Assembly (NCBI GenBank): GCA_016926625.1
Contig: JAFGOE010000107.1
Location: forward strand, 1 to 64,000
Source of the DNA: Candidatus Zhuqueibacterota bacterium
GTDB lineage: Bacteria; Zhuqueibacterota; Zhuqueibacteria; Thermofontimicrobiales; Thiofontviventaceae
DNA length: 64,000 bases
Reading direction: 5' to 3'
In this document: positions 54,723 through 62,877 of the stretch, piece by piece
Numbering within the stretch: the first letter of the stretch is position 1
How the letters are laid out: each line of letters opens with the position of its first letter
Notes under the pieces: model-generated
Databases searched by the model: none
Told to the model about the DNA's origin: nothing
The model's input: the letters and a program-made list of their open reading frames with translations, nothing else
Translations under genes and position numbers: made by a program

Positions 54723-56096
54723 ATGCAAATTCTGGTTACTAAACGTTCTGCTCTCATAATAGCTGTTATCGGCTCCTTTTTATTTCCGTTGTTAGGATCC
54801 GGCGTCAATATTGCTCTGCCGTCGATCGGTGAAGATTACAATATGGATGCGGTAACATTGAGCTGGGTTGCAACTTCATTTCTGTTGTCTGCGGCTGTAT
54901 TTTTAGTACCATTCGGTAGATTAGCGGATATTTATGGTCGTAAAAAAATCTTTACTATAGGGATGATTATCTCCTCAATCGCTTCCTTGTTTTCGGCGGT
55001 TGCTCTTACCGGTGTGCAGTTAATTACAGCGCGGGTGATTCATGGTGTGGGGAGTGCGATGATTTACGGTACAGGAATAGCTATTCTCGTGTCTGTTTAT
55101 CCGCCGAAAGAACGAGGTAAGGCCATTGGAGTTACGGTAGCTGCGACGTATTTGGGATTATCGGTCGGGCCGTTTTTAGGTGGTTTTTTGGTGCAACAGA
55201 TTGGCTGGCGGTCTATCTTTTGGATAAATGTTCCTCCCGGAATTTTTGTGATTGCCCTGATATTCTGGAAATTAAAAGGTGAATGGGCTGAAGCCAAAGG
55301 GGAGAAATTTGATATTATCGGTTCGACACTGTACGGGATATCACTCATTTCAATCATGTACGGATTTACATTATTACCGATATTGCTGGGATTTTGGGTG
55401 ATAGCGGGCGGTGTTGCTGGTTTAGTCGCGTTTGTCGTTTGGGAATTAAAACAAGAGCACCCTATTTTAAACATGAAATTATTTGCGATCAACAGGATCT
55501 TTGCTTTTTCTAATTTAGCTGCGCTGATTAATTATAGTGCGACGTTTGGGGTGACGTTTATGATGAGTCTGTATCTGCAGTACATCAAGGGATTTTCACC
55601 GCAGGAAGCAGGGACCTTGTTAATGGCACAACCGATAATGATGACAATTGTATCCCCGATCGCGGGAAAAATCTCTGACAGGGTAGAACCGCGAATCGTT
55701 GCAACCATCGGGATGACGATCACCACTATTGCATTATCAATGTTTACACTGGTGGGGGATGCTACTTCATACGCTTATCTCATCTGCACGCTTATTGTCA
55801 TGGGAACTGGTTTCGGTATTTTCTCTTCTCCGAATACGAGCGCCGTCATGGGCTCAGTAAGTAAAAAATATTACGGGGTGGCTTCGGGGACTATTGGTAC
55901 GATGCGAACGATCGGCCAAATGTTTAGTATGGGTATTGCTACTCTTGTGTTCTCGGTCCTTATCGGCCGGGTGGAAATTACACCGGAGCACTATTCAAAT
56001 TTTTTGAAAAGTTTGCGGATCAATTTCATCATATTTGCAATATTATGCTTCATTGGCATCTTCGCCTCATTGGCCAGAGGGAAGACGAATCGATAA
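54723..56096 (+). CDS. MFS transporter, DHA2 (drug:H+ antiporter-2) type
   Basis: 457 residues with about 14 membrane helices, the size and helix number of the DHA2 group. Visible are the opening VNIALPSIGEDYNM, SWVATSFLLSAAVFLVPFGRLADIYGRKKIF (motif A is GRLADxYGRKK), RVIHGVGSAMIYG, and motif C-like ATYLGLSVGPFLGGFLVQQIGWRSIFWINVPPG. These proteins export drugs or metabolites against protons. The gene ends 5 bp from the converging DMT transporter gene. Its codons look richer in TTA, GTA and ATT than those of its neighbours by eye, which hints at later acquisition. Confidence 0.9.
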   Translation: MQILVTKRSALIIAVIGSFLFPLLGSGVNIALPSIGEDYNMDAVTLSWVATSFLLSAAVFLVPFGRLADIYGRKKIFTIGMIISSIASLFSAVALTGVQLITARVIHGVGSAMIYGTGIAILVSVYPPKERGKAIGVTVAATYLGLSVGPFLGGFLVQQIGWRSIFWINVPPGIFVIALIFWKLKGEWAEAKGEKFDIIGSTLYGISLISIMYGFTLLPILLGFWVIAGGVAGLVAFVVWELKQEHPILNMKLFAINRIFAFSNLAALINYSATFGVTFMMSLYLQYIKGFSPQEAGTLLMAQPIMMTIVSPIAGKISDRVEPRIVATIGMTITTIALSMFTLVGDATSYAYLICTLIVMGTGFGIFSSPNTSAVMGSVSKKYYGVASGTIGTMRTIGQMFSMGIATLVFSVLIGRVEITPEHYSNFLKSLRINFIIFAILCFIGIFASLARGKTNR

Positions 56097-56101
56097 TGGG
56101 A

Positions 56102-57001
56102 CTAAGTAAGAAAGATGAAACTAACTCCCAGGAACACCAGCAGGGTTCCACTGAGTGATCGCCACGATATTTTTTCGTGAAATATCCAGTAGGAAAGCGG
56201 AATTAAAAAAATGGGCGGCAATGCCATCAGGGTTGATGCGATTCCCACATTTGCATATTTAATGGCGATAAGGGACAACCATACGCCGATAAATGGTCCA
56301 AAAACCGAGCCGCCGATGAGGGGGAGTCGCACTGATTTTACAGACCAGAAAAAAAGCGTCTTTAATGATCTTTCTCTTATCAACGTGATCAGCATAAAGA
56401 TAAACGCTGCCGTAAACATCCTGATTAAATTGGACGAGAGGGGAGAGAATAAACCGATCATTCCTTTTTTGGCCGTGATGAGCGCTATCGATTGACCGAC
56501 GGCTCCTCCCAGACCGAATAATATCCCCCAGATATAGCCTGAGCCATGAGGTAGATCGTTACCGGTATTTCGCTCTGCGACTACCCATGCGATGCCGGCT
56601 ACGGTCAAAACGATCGCAGCGATTTCGATCAGGGAGAGCAGCTCACCCAGCATCAACCATGCGAGCATAGTCGACATGATTGGTACCAGGGACATCAGCA
56701 GCATCGACACGCGTGCTCCAATCATCGAGAAGGCTTTGAATAACAGTGAATCGCCGATAACGAGTCCGATGAACCCTGAAAGACCTAACCAGAACCACCT
56801 GTATCGTTCTACCTCAATGGGAAGCGCTGTTCCGAACACGAGGAGATGAACCCCGATCAACAGCAAAGTAGCCAGGACGAGCCGGATGAAATTGACTCGC
56901 AACGATCCTAATTTTTTACTGGCGATGGTAAAGAATATAGATGTGAATGACCAGCAGAAGGCAGTCGCCAGTGCAGCCGTTTCTCCGATGTAATTCTCCA
57001 T
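56102..57001 (-). CDS. DMT-superfamily transporter with two EamA domains
   Basis: 299 residues with ten membrane helices in two five-helix EamA repeats. Repeat 1 has LATAFCWSFTSIFFTIASKKLG and GFIGLVIGDSLLFKAFSMIGARVSMLLMSLVPIMSTMLAW; repeat 2 has GILFGLGGAVGQSIALITAKKGMIG and GPFIGVWLSLIAIKYANVGIASTLMALPPIF. Family members export or import small metabolites such as amino acids or nucleotides; the substrate is unknown. It converges with the MFS gene, and its promoter lies in the 204-bp gap before 57,206. Confidence 0.9.
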   Translation of the reverse strand: MENYIGETAALATAFCWSFTSIFFTIASKKLGSLRVNFIRLVLATLLLIGVHLLVFGTALPIEVERYRWFWLGLSGFIGLVIGDSLLFKAFSMIGARVSMLLMSLVPIMSTMLAWLMLGELLSLIEIAAIVLTVAGIAWVVAERNTGNDLPHGSGYIWGILFGLGGAVGQSIALITAKKGMIGLFSPLSSNLIRMFTAAFIFMLITLIRERSLKTLFFWSVKSVRLPLIGGSVFGPFIGVWLSLIAIKYANVGIASTLMALPPIFLIPLSYWIFHEKISWRSLSGTLLVFLGVSFIFLT

Positions 57002-57205
57002 TTTCGGTAGTTTCTCAGTAAGATGAATGGTTGAAATGCTTATAAAAAAAGAGTTGTTTTTATCGTACGTAATTTATAAATTTAAAGTTCCAGGATATGT
57101 TGAACGGAGATTTCGGTCTAAGAATTGACGGTGATGACATCGAAGTCTATCGTGATTATAATTGGTAAATCGACTTAAATTAATGTATCAAATGGGATCG
57201 AAATA

Positions 57206-57568
57206 ATGAGTAAGGACAGAGTAGAAGAATTCCAGGAGACGAGAAAGCGGTTAAATGACATCGTCATGGAATACGCCCAACTGGAAACCAAACGGTTTTT
57301 CAGTCTGGATTCACAGGTCTATCGCGCCGGTGCTTTATCTTCGAAAATGAAAGAATTAATGGGCCTGGTGGGTTCTATGGTGCTGCGCTGCGATGATTGT
57401 ATCACCTATCACATCACCCGTTGTTTTGAGGAAGGGGTAAGCAGTGAGGAGTTGGAAGAGGCGTTATCCATTAGTTTAATTATCGGAGGATCGATCGTCA
57501 TACCGCATCTGAGAAGAGCGTTCGAGACATGGGATGAACTGATGAAGAAAAAGGTGTATCGTGTATGA
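57206..57568 (+). CDS. AhpD-like carboxymuconolactone decarboxylase family protein
   Basis: 120 residues. The CMD/AhpD fold is recognised by KMKELMGLVGSMVLRCDDCITYHITRCFEEGVSSEELEEAL. The CxxCxxxH motif (CDDCITYH) is that of the redox-active AhpD branch rather than of decarboxylases. Such proteins reduce peroxides or serve as thiol relays in the cytoplasm. Its stop overlaps the start of the GAF gene (ATGA), so the two are translationally coupled and probably work together against oxidative damage. Confidence 0.85.
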   Translation: MSKDRVEEFQETRKRLNDIVMEYAQLETKRFFSLDSQVYRAGALSSKMKELMGLVGSMVLRCDDCITYHITRCFEEGVSSEELEEALSISLIIGGSIVIPHLRRAFETWDELMKKKVYRV

Positions 57569-58041
57569 ATGAAATGGAATTGAAATTCGAGCAAATTTTA
57601 GGGGACATAATCCGTTTTTTACAAACCAGTAAGGATAGGGACAGCGCTTTATTTTACATATGTGATACATTGAAGCGTGAGATCGATCATTATGACTGGG
57701 TTGGTTTTTATCTGGTGGACGACAGCGACAAACGTATGTTGTATCTGGGTCCGTACGCCGGAGCGGCAACCGAGCATGTGAGAATTCCCTTCGGCAAAGG
57801 AATTTGCGGACAGGCTGCTGAGAAGCGACGCACTCTGGTGATTCAGGATGTCTCTGCTGAGGGCAATTATCTCTCCTGTAGTCCGATCGTGAAGTCGGAG
57901 ATCGTCGTACCTATATTTCGAGGCGACGAATTGATCGGTGAGCTGGACATCGATTCACACAAATTATCTCCATTTACGGCTGCGGACAACCGATTCACAG
58001 TAAAGCTGTGTCAGTTGGTGGCGGAGCACCTGTTTTCCTGA
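57565..58041 (+). CDS. GAF-domain protein, probable free-methionine-(R)-sulfoxide reductase (fRMsr)
   Basis: 158 residues, one GAF domain, matching the size of E. coli YebR/MsrC (about 165). It shares the pattern YDWVGFYL, IPFGKGICGQAA, SEIVVPIF and GELDIDS. Relative to my recollection of the three fRMsr cysteines (84, 94, 118 in E. coli), Cys81 corresponds to Cys94 and Cys105, 24 residues later, to the catalytic Cys118. The Cys84 position is His71 here, so only one resolving cysteine remains. The enzyme would reduce free methionine sulfoxide. Overlaps the AhpD-like gene. A plain signalling GAF protein is the alternative. Confidence 0.7.
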   Translation: MNEMELKFEQILGDIIRFLQTSKDRDSALFYICDTLKREIDHYDWVGFYLVDDSDKRMLYLGPYAGAATEHVRIPFGKGICGQAAEKRRTLVIQDVSAEGNYLSCSPIVKSEIVVPIFRGDELIGELDIDSHKLSPFTAADNRFTVKLCQLVAEHLFS

Positions 58042-58159
58042 CCAGTGCTGACCGAGTGTCGATCCATGCAGAAGTGAAATCGTAACGATCGTCTGCCGAA
58101 TCAAGCTTTTGGTACAGTTTCATTTAAAAGCGATTAATAAAGCATGAGGTGAAATTTCC

Positions 58160-59491
58160 TTGAAATTTCCAAAAAATTTTATTTCCGGATCAAGTTTGAT
58201 ATCCGGTTCAGTCGTTATTGTCATCGCCGCGTTAATAATCTATATGTTCACACCGGTCGGTAATTACGATCAGATCGGTGATTCGGTTGTAAAATTATAT
58301 CTTGCCGACAACATATCGCCTGCTCATGAGATTATAATTCAAGCGTTTAATACCGAATATCAGGGTGAAATCGAGTTAGTCCCGATAAACCTCCCTTTCT
58401 CCAAGTTCAGCACGAATGAAAGAAAAGAGCTGCTCGCGAGAACGTTACGCAGCCAGAGCAATCGCATCGATCTGTTTACAGTCGATTTGATCTGGGTCCC
58501 TCGATTCGCGCGGTGGAGCCAACCTTTGGACAGTGTATTCACGAGCGATGAGCGAGATCGGATACTCGAGCCGGCGTTGTATTCATGTTACTTCAATGAT
58601 CGATTGTATGCGATACCACTCTATTTCGATGTGTCGTTGATGTACTATCGTAAGGACATCGTGGCCAGGTTGACAGATAGTGAAGGCGTGATTGAAAGAT
58701 TAGAACGTTCGATGACATGGGAGGAGATGATCGAATTATGCAGACAATTCCCATCGCATCATGGCTATCATTTTTTGTTTCCGGCAAATAATTTTGAAGG
58801 TCTTGTGTGTTGTTTCCTCGCCGGACTCGAGAGTCAGGGTGCGTCTATTTTTTCGGGTGACTCCATTCAGTTATGCACGAAAGAGGCGGAACGTTCGTTG
58901 CAGATATTAATCGATTTGGTCAACAAATACCAGCTAACCCCATCTCTTGTCACCAAATGCAATGAATATCAATGTTATTTGAAGGCGAATCAGGAGGATG
59001 CGATCTTCTTCCTGGGATGGCCGGGATTAAAAAAGTATTTTGAAGGTTTTATAGGACATCCTGAACGGGCGGAAAACCTTGGAATCGCAGCTCTGCCTCA
59101 TTTAGACGGAGGGGTGCCGGCACATGTGTATGGCGGATGGAATCTGATGGTATCGAAGCACACAGACTATTTTGATGCTGCTATCCAATTTATACGATTT
59201 GTTCAACGACCTGAAAATCAGAAAATTTTATATAGCCTTTGCGGCTATCTGCCAGTTATTAAGGAGGTCTACACGGATTCGGCATTTGTGGCGGAGGAAC
59301 CGGATCTGGCTTATTATCAGTACCTGTTGAGGATGGGATTTCATCGACCTTATTTGACGGATTATACTAAGATCTCGGACTATATATCGTATTATCTGAA
59401 TTTAGCGATTAAAGGAGAAATGAGCGCGACCAACGCGCTGACGAACGCGACTAAATCGATCAACTCGGATAAAATCATAAGTAATTATTAA
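58160..59491 (+). CDS. Membrane-anchored family 1 extracellular solute-binding protein
   Basis: 443 residues from TTG 58,160 (GAGGTG 8 nt upstream). An N-terminal hydrophobic helix (about 14-30) with no lipobox would anchor it to the inner membrane facing the periplasm. The rest has the SBP_bac_1 pattern: VVKLYLADNISPAHEIIIQAFNTEY, DLFTVDLIWVPRFARW, YAIPLYFDVSLMYYRKDIV, MTWEEMIEL, HVYGGWNLMVSKHTD and ENQKILYSLCGYLPV. These proteins bind sugars for ABC importers, but no ABC permease or ATPase gene is nearby. It is followed by a sensor kinase (16 bp) and a response regulator, so I infer that it is a receptor for the kinase. Confidence 0.85.
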   Translation: MKFPKNFISGSSLISGSVVIVIAALIIYMFTPVGNYDQIGDSVVKLYLADNISPAHEIIIQAFNTEYQGEIELVPINLPFSKFSTNERKELLARTLRSQSNRIDLFTVDLIWVPRFARWSQPLDSVFTSDERDRILEPALYSCYFNDRLYAIPLYFDVSLMYYRKDIVARLTDSEGVIERLERSMTWEEMIELCRQFPSHHGYHFLFPANNFEGLVCCFLAGLESQGASIFSGDSIQLCTKEAERSLQILIDLVNKYQLTPSLVTKCNEYQCYLKANQEDAIFFLGWPGLKKYFEGFIGHPERAENLGIAALPHLDGGVPAHVYGGWNLMVSKHTDYFDAAIQFIRFVQRPENQKILYSLCGYLPVIKEVYTDSAFVAEEPDLAYYQYLLRMGFHRPYLTDYTKISDYISYYLNLAIKGEMSATNALTNATKSINSDKIISNY

Positions 59492-59507
59492 ATGAAGTTG
59501 GCTTATT

Positions 59508-60986
59508 ATGGGTGCTAACGTTCCGACAGTCGAAAATAAGTATCATTTCAAATTAAAGCATCTTTTTGCTCTGCTGGCCATTCTGGTTACCTTTCAGATT
59601 TTAGTCTCGCTTGTACATAGGCTGTCATTAAAGAACTTAATGCTCAAGACACAAGGGTGGTATCAACAAGATTTTGCAGAACGACTGGCTAATTTAACCA
59701 CGACTTCTCTCGAAATGCTCATGGAGACGACGCTATATGATCAAACCGGAGAGCATGCGGATACGACGAAGATCGTCAAGGCGTTCAACATCATTCTCAC
59801 ACAACAACTACTACAACATCATGTGGAAGAGGTGTGTATATTAATTTGCAGAGATGATTCGATTTACGCCATTGATAACGGACATATCTTGTTTTCCTAT
59901 ATCATGCATCCTGAGCGGCGACTCGAAGCAGGGGCACAGAGACATATGCAAGCGGTTAAGATGTACCGGGAGAATCGAAGTGAGATCATACGGACTGAAC
60001 AGATACTCAGCATTGTGGAACAGGAGCAGATCTTCCATGTTCTGGTACCACTGGTGCCCAAAGGTGAGTTTTTTGGCGTCGTTTACGTGAAGAGCAAGCC
60101 GGATTTCGGTTTTATGACGAGGGGAATCATTTCGAGTTACGACGAGTCGAGTCTGATCTTTACAGCCCTTATCCTGTTCGGATTATTAGCGATGTTTTAT
60201 ATCAGTACCTATACGGTGCGAGAGAGAAACGAGGCGCAACGATTATTATACGAGGAGAAGACGAAGCAGCTCACAGAACACATTAATCTGCAGAAGGAGG
60301 CGTTGTTCGCTAAACGCATCTATCACACCCACCACAAGGCTGAAAAGGTCATGGGATTCATCAAAGAAGATTTGCATGATTTGAATGAGAAAAATATGGA
60401 AGAGATCAAATATCGGGTGACCAAGTATGCAAACTTTATATCCCGGGTCATCTACGATATGAAATTATATGAACCTCCCCTGCAGACCATCCGTAATCCG
60501 ATCTTCAATACCGATTTAAATGAATTGATTCATTTCATCGTGGAGAACATATTCTTGCGGTTGTCGGCGAGTCGCGATATATTTAATTTTGACTTCGACT
60601 TCGATGAGCGTTTACCCTATGTCCACGTAAATGAATTCGTAGTCTGGGAGGTTATTGAACCGCTCATTCAGAACAGCATTGAGCATTCTGGAAAGGAACG
60701 CATCTCCATCGTTATTCAGACTCGTTTTGATGAGGAATCCGGAGAAATAAAGGTCAGGATCAGGGACAATGGAGTGGGTGTAAAAGAGGAGTTAATGCTG
60801 ACCAATGAGGATGGTATTAAGATGTTGTTTTTGGAAAATGTGTCCACCAAGACCAATGCGCAACAAAAAGGGTATGGTTGTTATATCGCCTATGAGATTG
60901 CCACTCAACGATGTGGTTGGCAGATCGATGTCCGCAATATAGAAACCGGGGGATGTGAATTCACCATTACAATACCCAATCTTTAA
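59508..60986 (+). CDS. Membrane-bound sensor histidine kinase
   Basis: 492 residues. Membrane helix 1 (about 17-37), a periplasmic sensing part (about 38-210), membrane helix 2 (about 214-236), then a coiled coil and a kinase core. The phospho-acceptor region KRIYHTHHKAEKVMGFIKEDL is unusual compared with the standard HExxxP box. The ATP-binding domain is normal: N-box EVIEPLIQNSIEHSG, G1 DNGVGV, G2 KGYGCYIAYEIA. The next gene is its likely partner response regulator. Its periplasmic half has no recognised PAS or Cache signature by eye; direct contact with the SBP encoded just upstream is proposed. Confidence 0.88.
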   Translation: MGANVPTVENKYHFKLKHLFALLAILVTFQILVSLVHRLSLKNLMLKTQGWYQQDFAERLANLTTTSLEMLMETTLYDQTGEHADTTKIVKAFNIILTQQLLQHHVEEVCILICRDDSIYAIDNGHILFSYIMHPERRLEAGAQRHMQAVKMYRENRSEIIRTEQILSIVEQEQIFHVLVPLVPKGEFFGVVYVKSKPDFGFMTRGIISSYDESSLIFTALILFGLLAMFYISTYTVRERNEAQRLLYEEKTKQLTEHINLQKEALFAKRIYHTHHKAEKVMGFIKEDLHDLNEKNMEEIKYRVTKYANFISRVIYDMKLYEPPLQTIRNPIFNTDLNELIHFIVENIFLRLSASRDIFNFDFDFDERLPYVHVNEFVVWEVIEPLIQNSIEHSGKERISIVIQTRFDEESGEIKVRIRDNGVGVKEELMLTNEDGIKMLFLENVSTKTNAQQKGYGCYIAYEIATQRCGWQIDVRNIETGGCEFTITIPNL

Positions 60987-61005
60987 GATGAATCGGATAT
61001 AAGAT

Positions 61006-62454
61006 ATGAGCACAATGAAAATCTCTGTATTACTGATTGAGGATGAAGAATTTGACGTGCAGCGGATTCGCAGAACCATTAATCCGTTCAAACATCGCAT
61101 CATCATAGAAGATGTTGTAGCAAGTGGTATTTCTGCGGTTGAATTGCTTGAAAAAGAGACACATAAATATGATGTCATCATCATGGATTATCAGATTGCG
61201 GGTGGGCTTATGGGAGAGAATCTCATCAGGCGCATAAAAGAGATTAACCCGTTGTTGCAGATAATCGTCGTTACTAAGATGACTATCAATATGACTGATT
61301 ACGATTTTGCCAACCGGATGCTGGAAGCAGGGGCGACGTGGTATTGTACGAAATATCCAGGCGATATCGAGGAGTTCATTTATCAACCTACCGATTTTAT
61401 TTTAAACATATTCAATGCCTGGGAAAAGAAGAAACTGGAGACCGAAAAAATACATTCCAAACGCCAGTTACAGCAGAATATCGATGATATCCTGAACCGG
61501 AATCAAATCATCGGCAGATCTAAAGCCATCACAACGCTAAAGGAGCAGATCCGTCGGTTTGCAGGTTCTGATGTCACTGTTATCATACGTGGCCCTTCAG
61601 GCACCGGGAAGGAACTCGTCGCCACGCATATCCATTATCATGGTAAACGAAAATTTGAAAATTTTATTCCGATCAACTGCGGCAGTTTACCTGACAACCT
61701 CATCGAAAGTGAACTGTTTGGTTTTGAAAAAGGGTCGTTTACCGGTGCGAATAAAGATAAATTAGGACTTTTTGAGGTGGCCAATAGAGGTACTGTATTT
61801 CTTGACGAGATCACAGAGCTTCCTTATACACTTCAATCGACGTTGCTCAGAGTGATACAGGAGGGAGAGATCGATAAGATCGGCCGTACTAAAAAAGTGG
61901 AAGTGAAGGTTCGTATCATCGCTGCTACGAACAAAGATTTGGAGAATGAGGTAAGAGAAAAACGTTTCCGCGAGGATTTGTATTATCGATTAAATGTCGT
62001 ATCCATTCCTATTCTGCCGCTGGAGCAGCGTAAAGAAGACATTCCGTTATTGATCGATCACTTCATGTCCCGGTTCGGCAGGGACATGAACAAGGAGATC
62101 CCGGAGATATATGCTGAGGGGTATCATGTGTTGAGTCATTACAAATGGCCGGGCAATGTCAGGGAACTTCAAAATGTGGTGCAACGATTATTATTTTTGA
62201 ATAAAAGAAGAATTGTTGAAAAAGATGTTTATATGGCCCTTGGCGTGAGAATCGATACCGATGAGACCAGGGATGTGGAAGCAATCGGGATATCGTCTGA
62301 GATAATTCCATGGCGTGACAAAGAACGGCGATTGAAACGGCAATATTTTGAACACGTCAGACAGCACACGTCGTCTGATGCCGAAGCGGCGCGGAAGCTG
62401 GGTCTGGCTCCTCCAAATTATTATCGCATGTGTAAAGAGCTGGGGATAAAATGA
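61006..62454 (+). CDS. Sigma-54-dependent response regulator, NtrC family
   Basis: 482 residues in three parts. Receiver domain (about 5-130): LLIEDEEFDVQRIRRTI, phospho-acceptor Asp61 in IIMDYQIAGG, and Thr/Lys in VVTKMT. AAA+ domain (about 160-400): IIGRSKAITTLKEQI, Walker A GPSGTGKE, FEKGSFTGANKDK (GSFTGA variant of the sigma-54 contact loop), Walker B GTVFLDEI, and sensor/arginine-finger region REKRFREDLYYRLNV. C-terminal Fis-type helix-turn-helix: SDAEAARKLGLAPPNYYRMCKELG. It should activate transcription from -24/-12 promoters. The nearest such site is 376 bp downstream, in front of the symporter gene. Confidence 0.96.
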   Translation: MSTMKISVLLIEDEEFDVQRIRRTINPFKHRIIIEDVVASGISAVELLEKETHKYDVIIMDYQIAGGLMGENLIRRIKEINPLLQIIVVTKMTINMTDYDFANRMLEAGATWYCTKYPGDIEEFIYQPTDFILNIFNAWEKKKLETEKIHSKRQLQQNIDDILNRNQIIGRSKAITTLKEQIRRFAGSDVTVIIRGPSGTGKELVATHIHYHGKRKFENFIPINCGSLPDNLIESELFGFEKGSFTGANKDKLGLFEVANRGTVFLDEITELPYTLQSTLLRVIQEGEIDKIGRTKKVEVKVRIIAATNKDLENEVREKRFREDLYYRLNVVSIPILPLEQRKEDIPLLIDHFMSRFGRDMNKEIPEIYAEGYHVLSHYKWPGNVRELQNVVQRLLFLNKRRIVEKDVYMALGVRIDTDETRDVEAIGISSEIIPWRDKERRLKRQYFEHVRQHTSSDAEAARKLGLAPPNYYRMCKELGIK

Positions 62455-62715
62455 AGGGATGAGGATCCGATTTGCTAAATGGAATGACGTATGAGGCCGA
62501 TGGCGCTTTCACAAAGGAATATATAGATATGGATGCGGCGTGAGATGGTCGAAACGATTCCGGTGAGCATGTGGGCAATCGAGTCTGTAATTGAAAGATG
62601 ACGGCAAAGGCCAACAGCAAGATTCATAGTCTAAAGCGTAAAATAATAGTCATAAACTGGGGATTTGACTAAAGCGGACTTTGAAAAAATGATTATATGT
62701 TATTGTTTTAATAAT

Positions 62716-62736
62716 TTATTATTAATCTAATAATAA
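62716..62736. promoter_or_regulatory. Candidate enhancer site 1 for the NtrC-type regulator
   Basis: Perfect inverted repeat TTATTATTA-ATC-TAATAATAA, 9-bp arms with a 3-bp centre. Its centre is about 104 bp upstream of the GG of the -24 element. In such AT-rich sequence, chance palindromes are common, so the case rests on position. Confidence 0.45.
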
Positions 62737-62738
62737 AA

Positions 62739-62757
62739 TATTATTGAATTAATAATA
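62739..62757. promoter_or_regulatory. Candidate enhancer site 2 for the NtrC-type regulator
   Basis: Perfect inverted repeat TATTATT-GAATT-AATAATA, 7-bp arms with a 5-bp spacer. It shares the TTATT / AATAA half-site core with site 1 and is centred 22 bp further downstream, i.e. about two helical turns. Confidence 0.4.
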
Positions 62758-62829
62758 AGAGAGCTTTCGATTTATGAAAGGGGTGATATAATTAAATAAT
62801 AAACAATAACTTGTAAATATATATGATTT

Positions 62830-62845
62830 TGGTATGTTTGTTGCA
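62830..62845 (+). promoter_or_regulatory. Sigma-54 (-24/-12) promoter of the symporter gene
   Basis: TGGTAT, 5 bp, TTGCA at 62,830-62,845. It has the invariant GG and GC elements at the exact 10-bp separation and a full TTGCA -12 box; only two of the -24 positions (C to T) depart from TGGCAC. Transcription would start near 62,856, 22 nt before the TTG start codon. Confidence 0.7.
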
Positions 62846-62877
62846 TTATTGTAACGAACATAAAATCGGGGTCAAAT

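Larger units (their letters stand above)
62455..62877. other. Regulatory intergenic region of 423 bp upstream of the symporter gene
   Basis: The first ~200 bp show nothing I can name. From 62,700 on, it is very AT-rich and contains two perfect inverted repeats (62,716-62,736 and 62,739-62,757), then a sigma-54 promoter (62,830-62,845). This order is that of an enhancer-plus-promoter unit for an NtrC-type activator. Confidence 0.6.
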
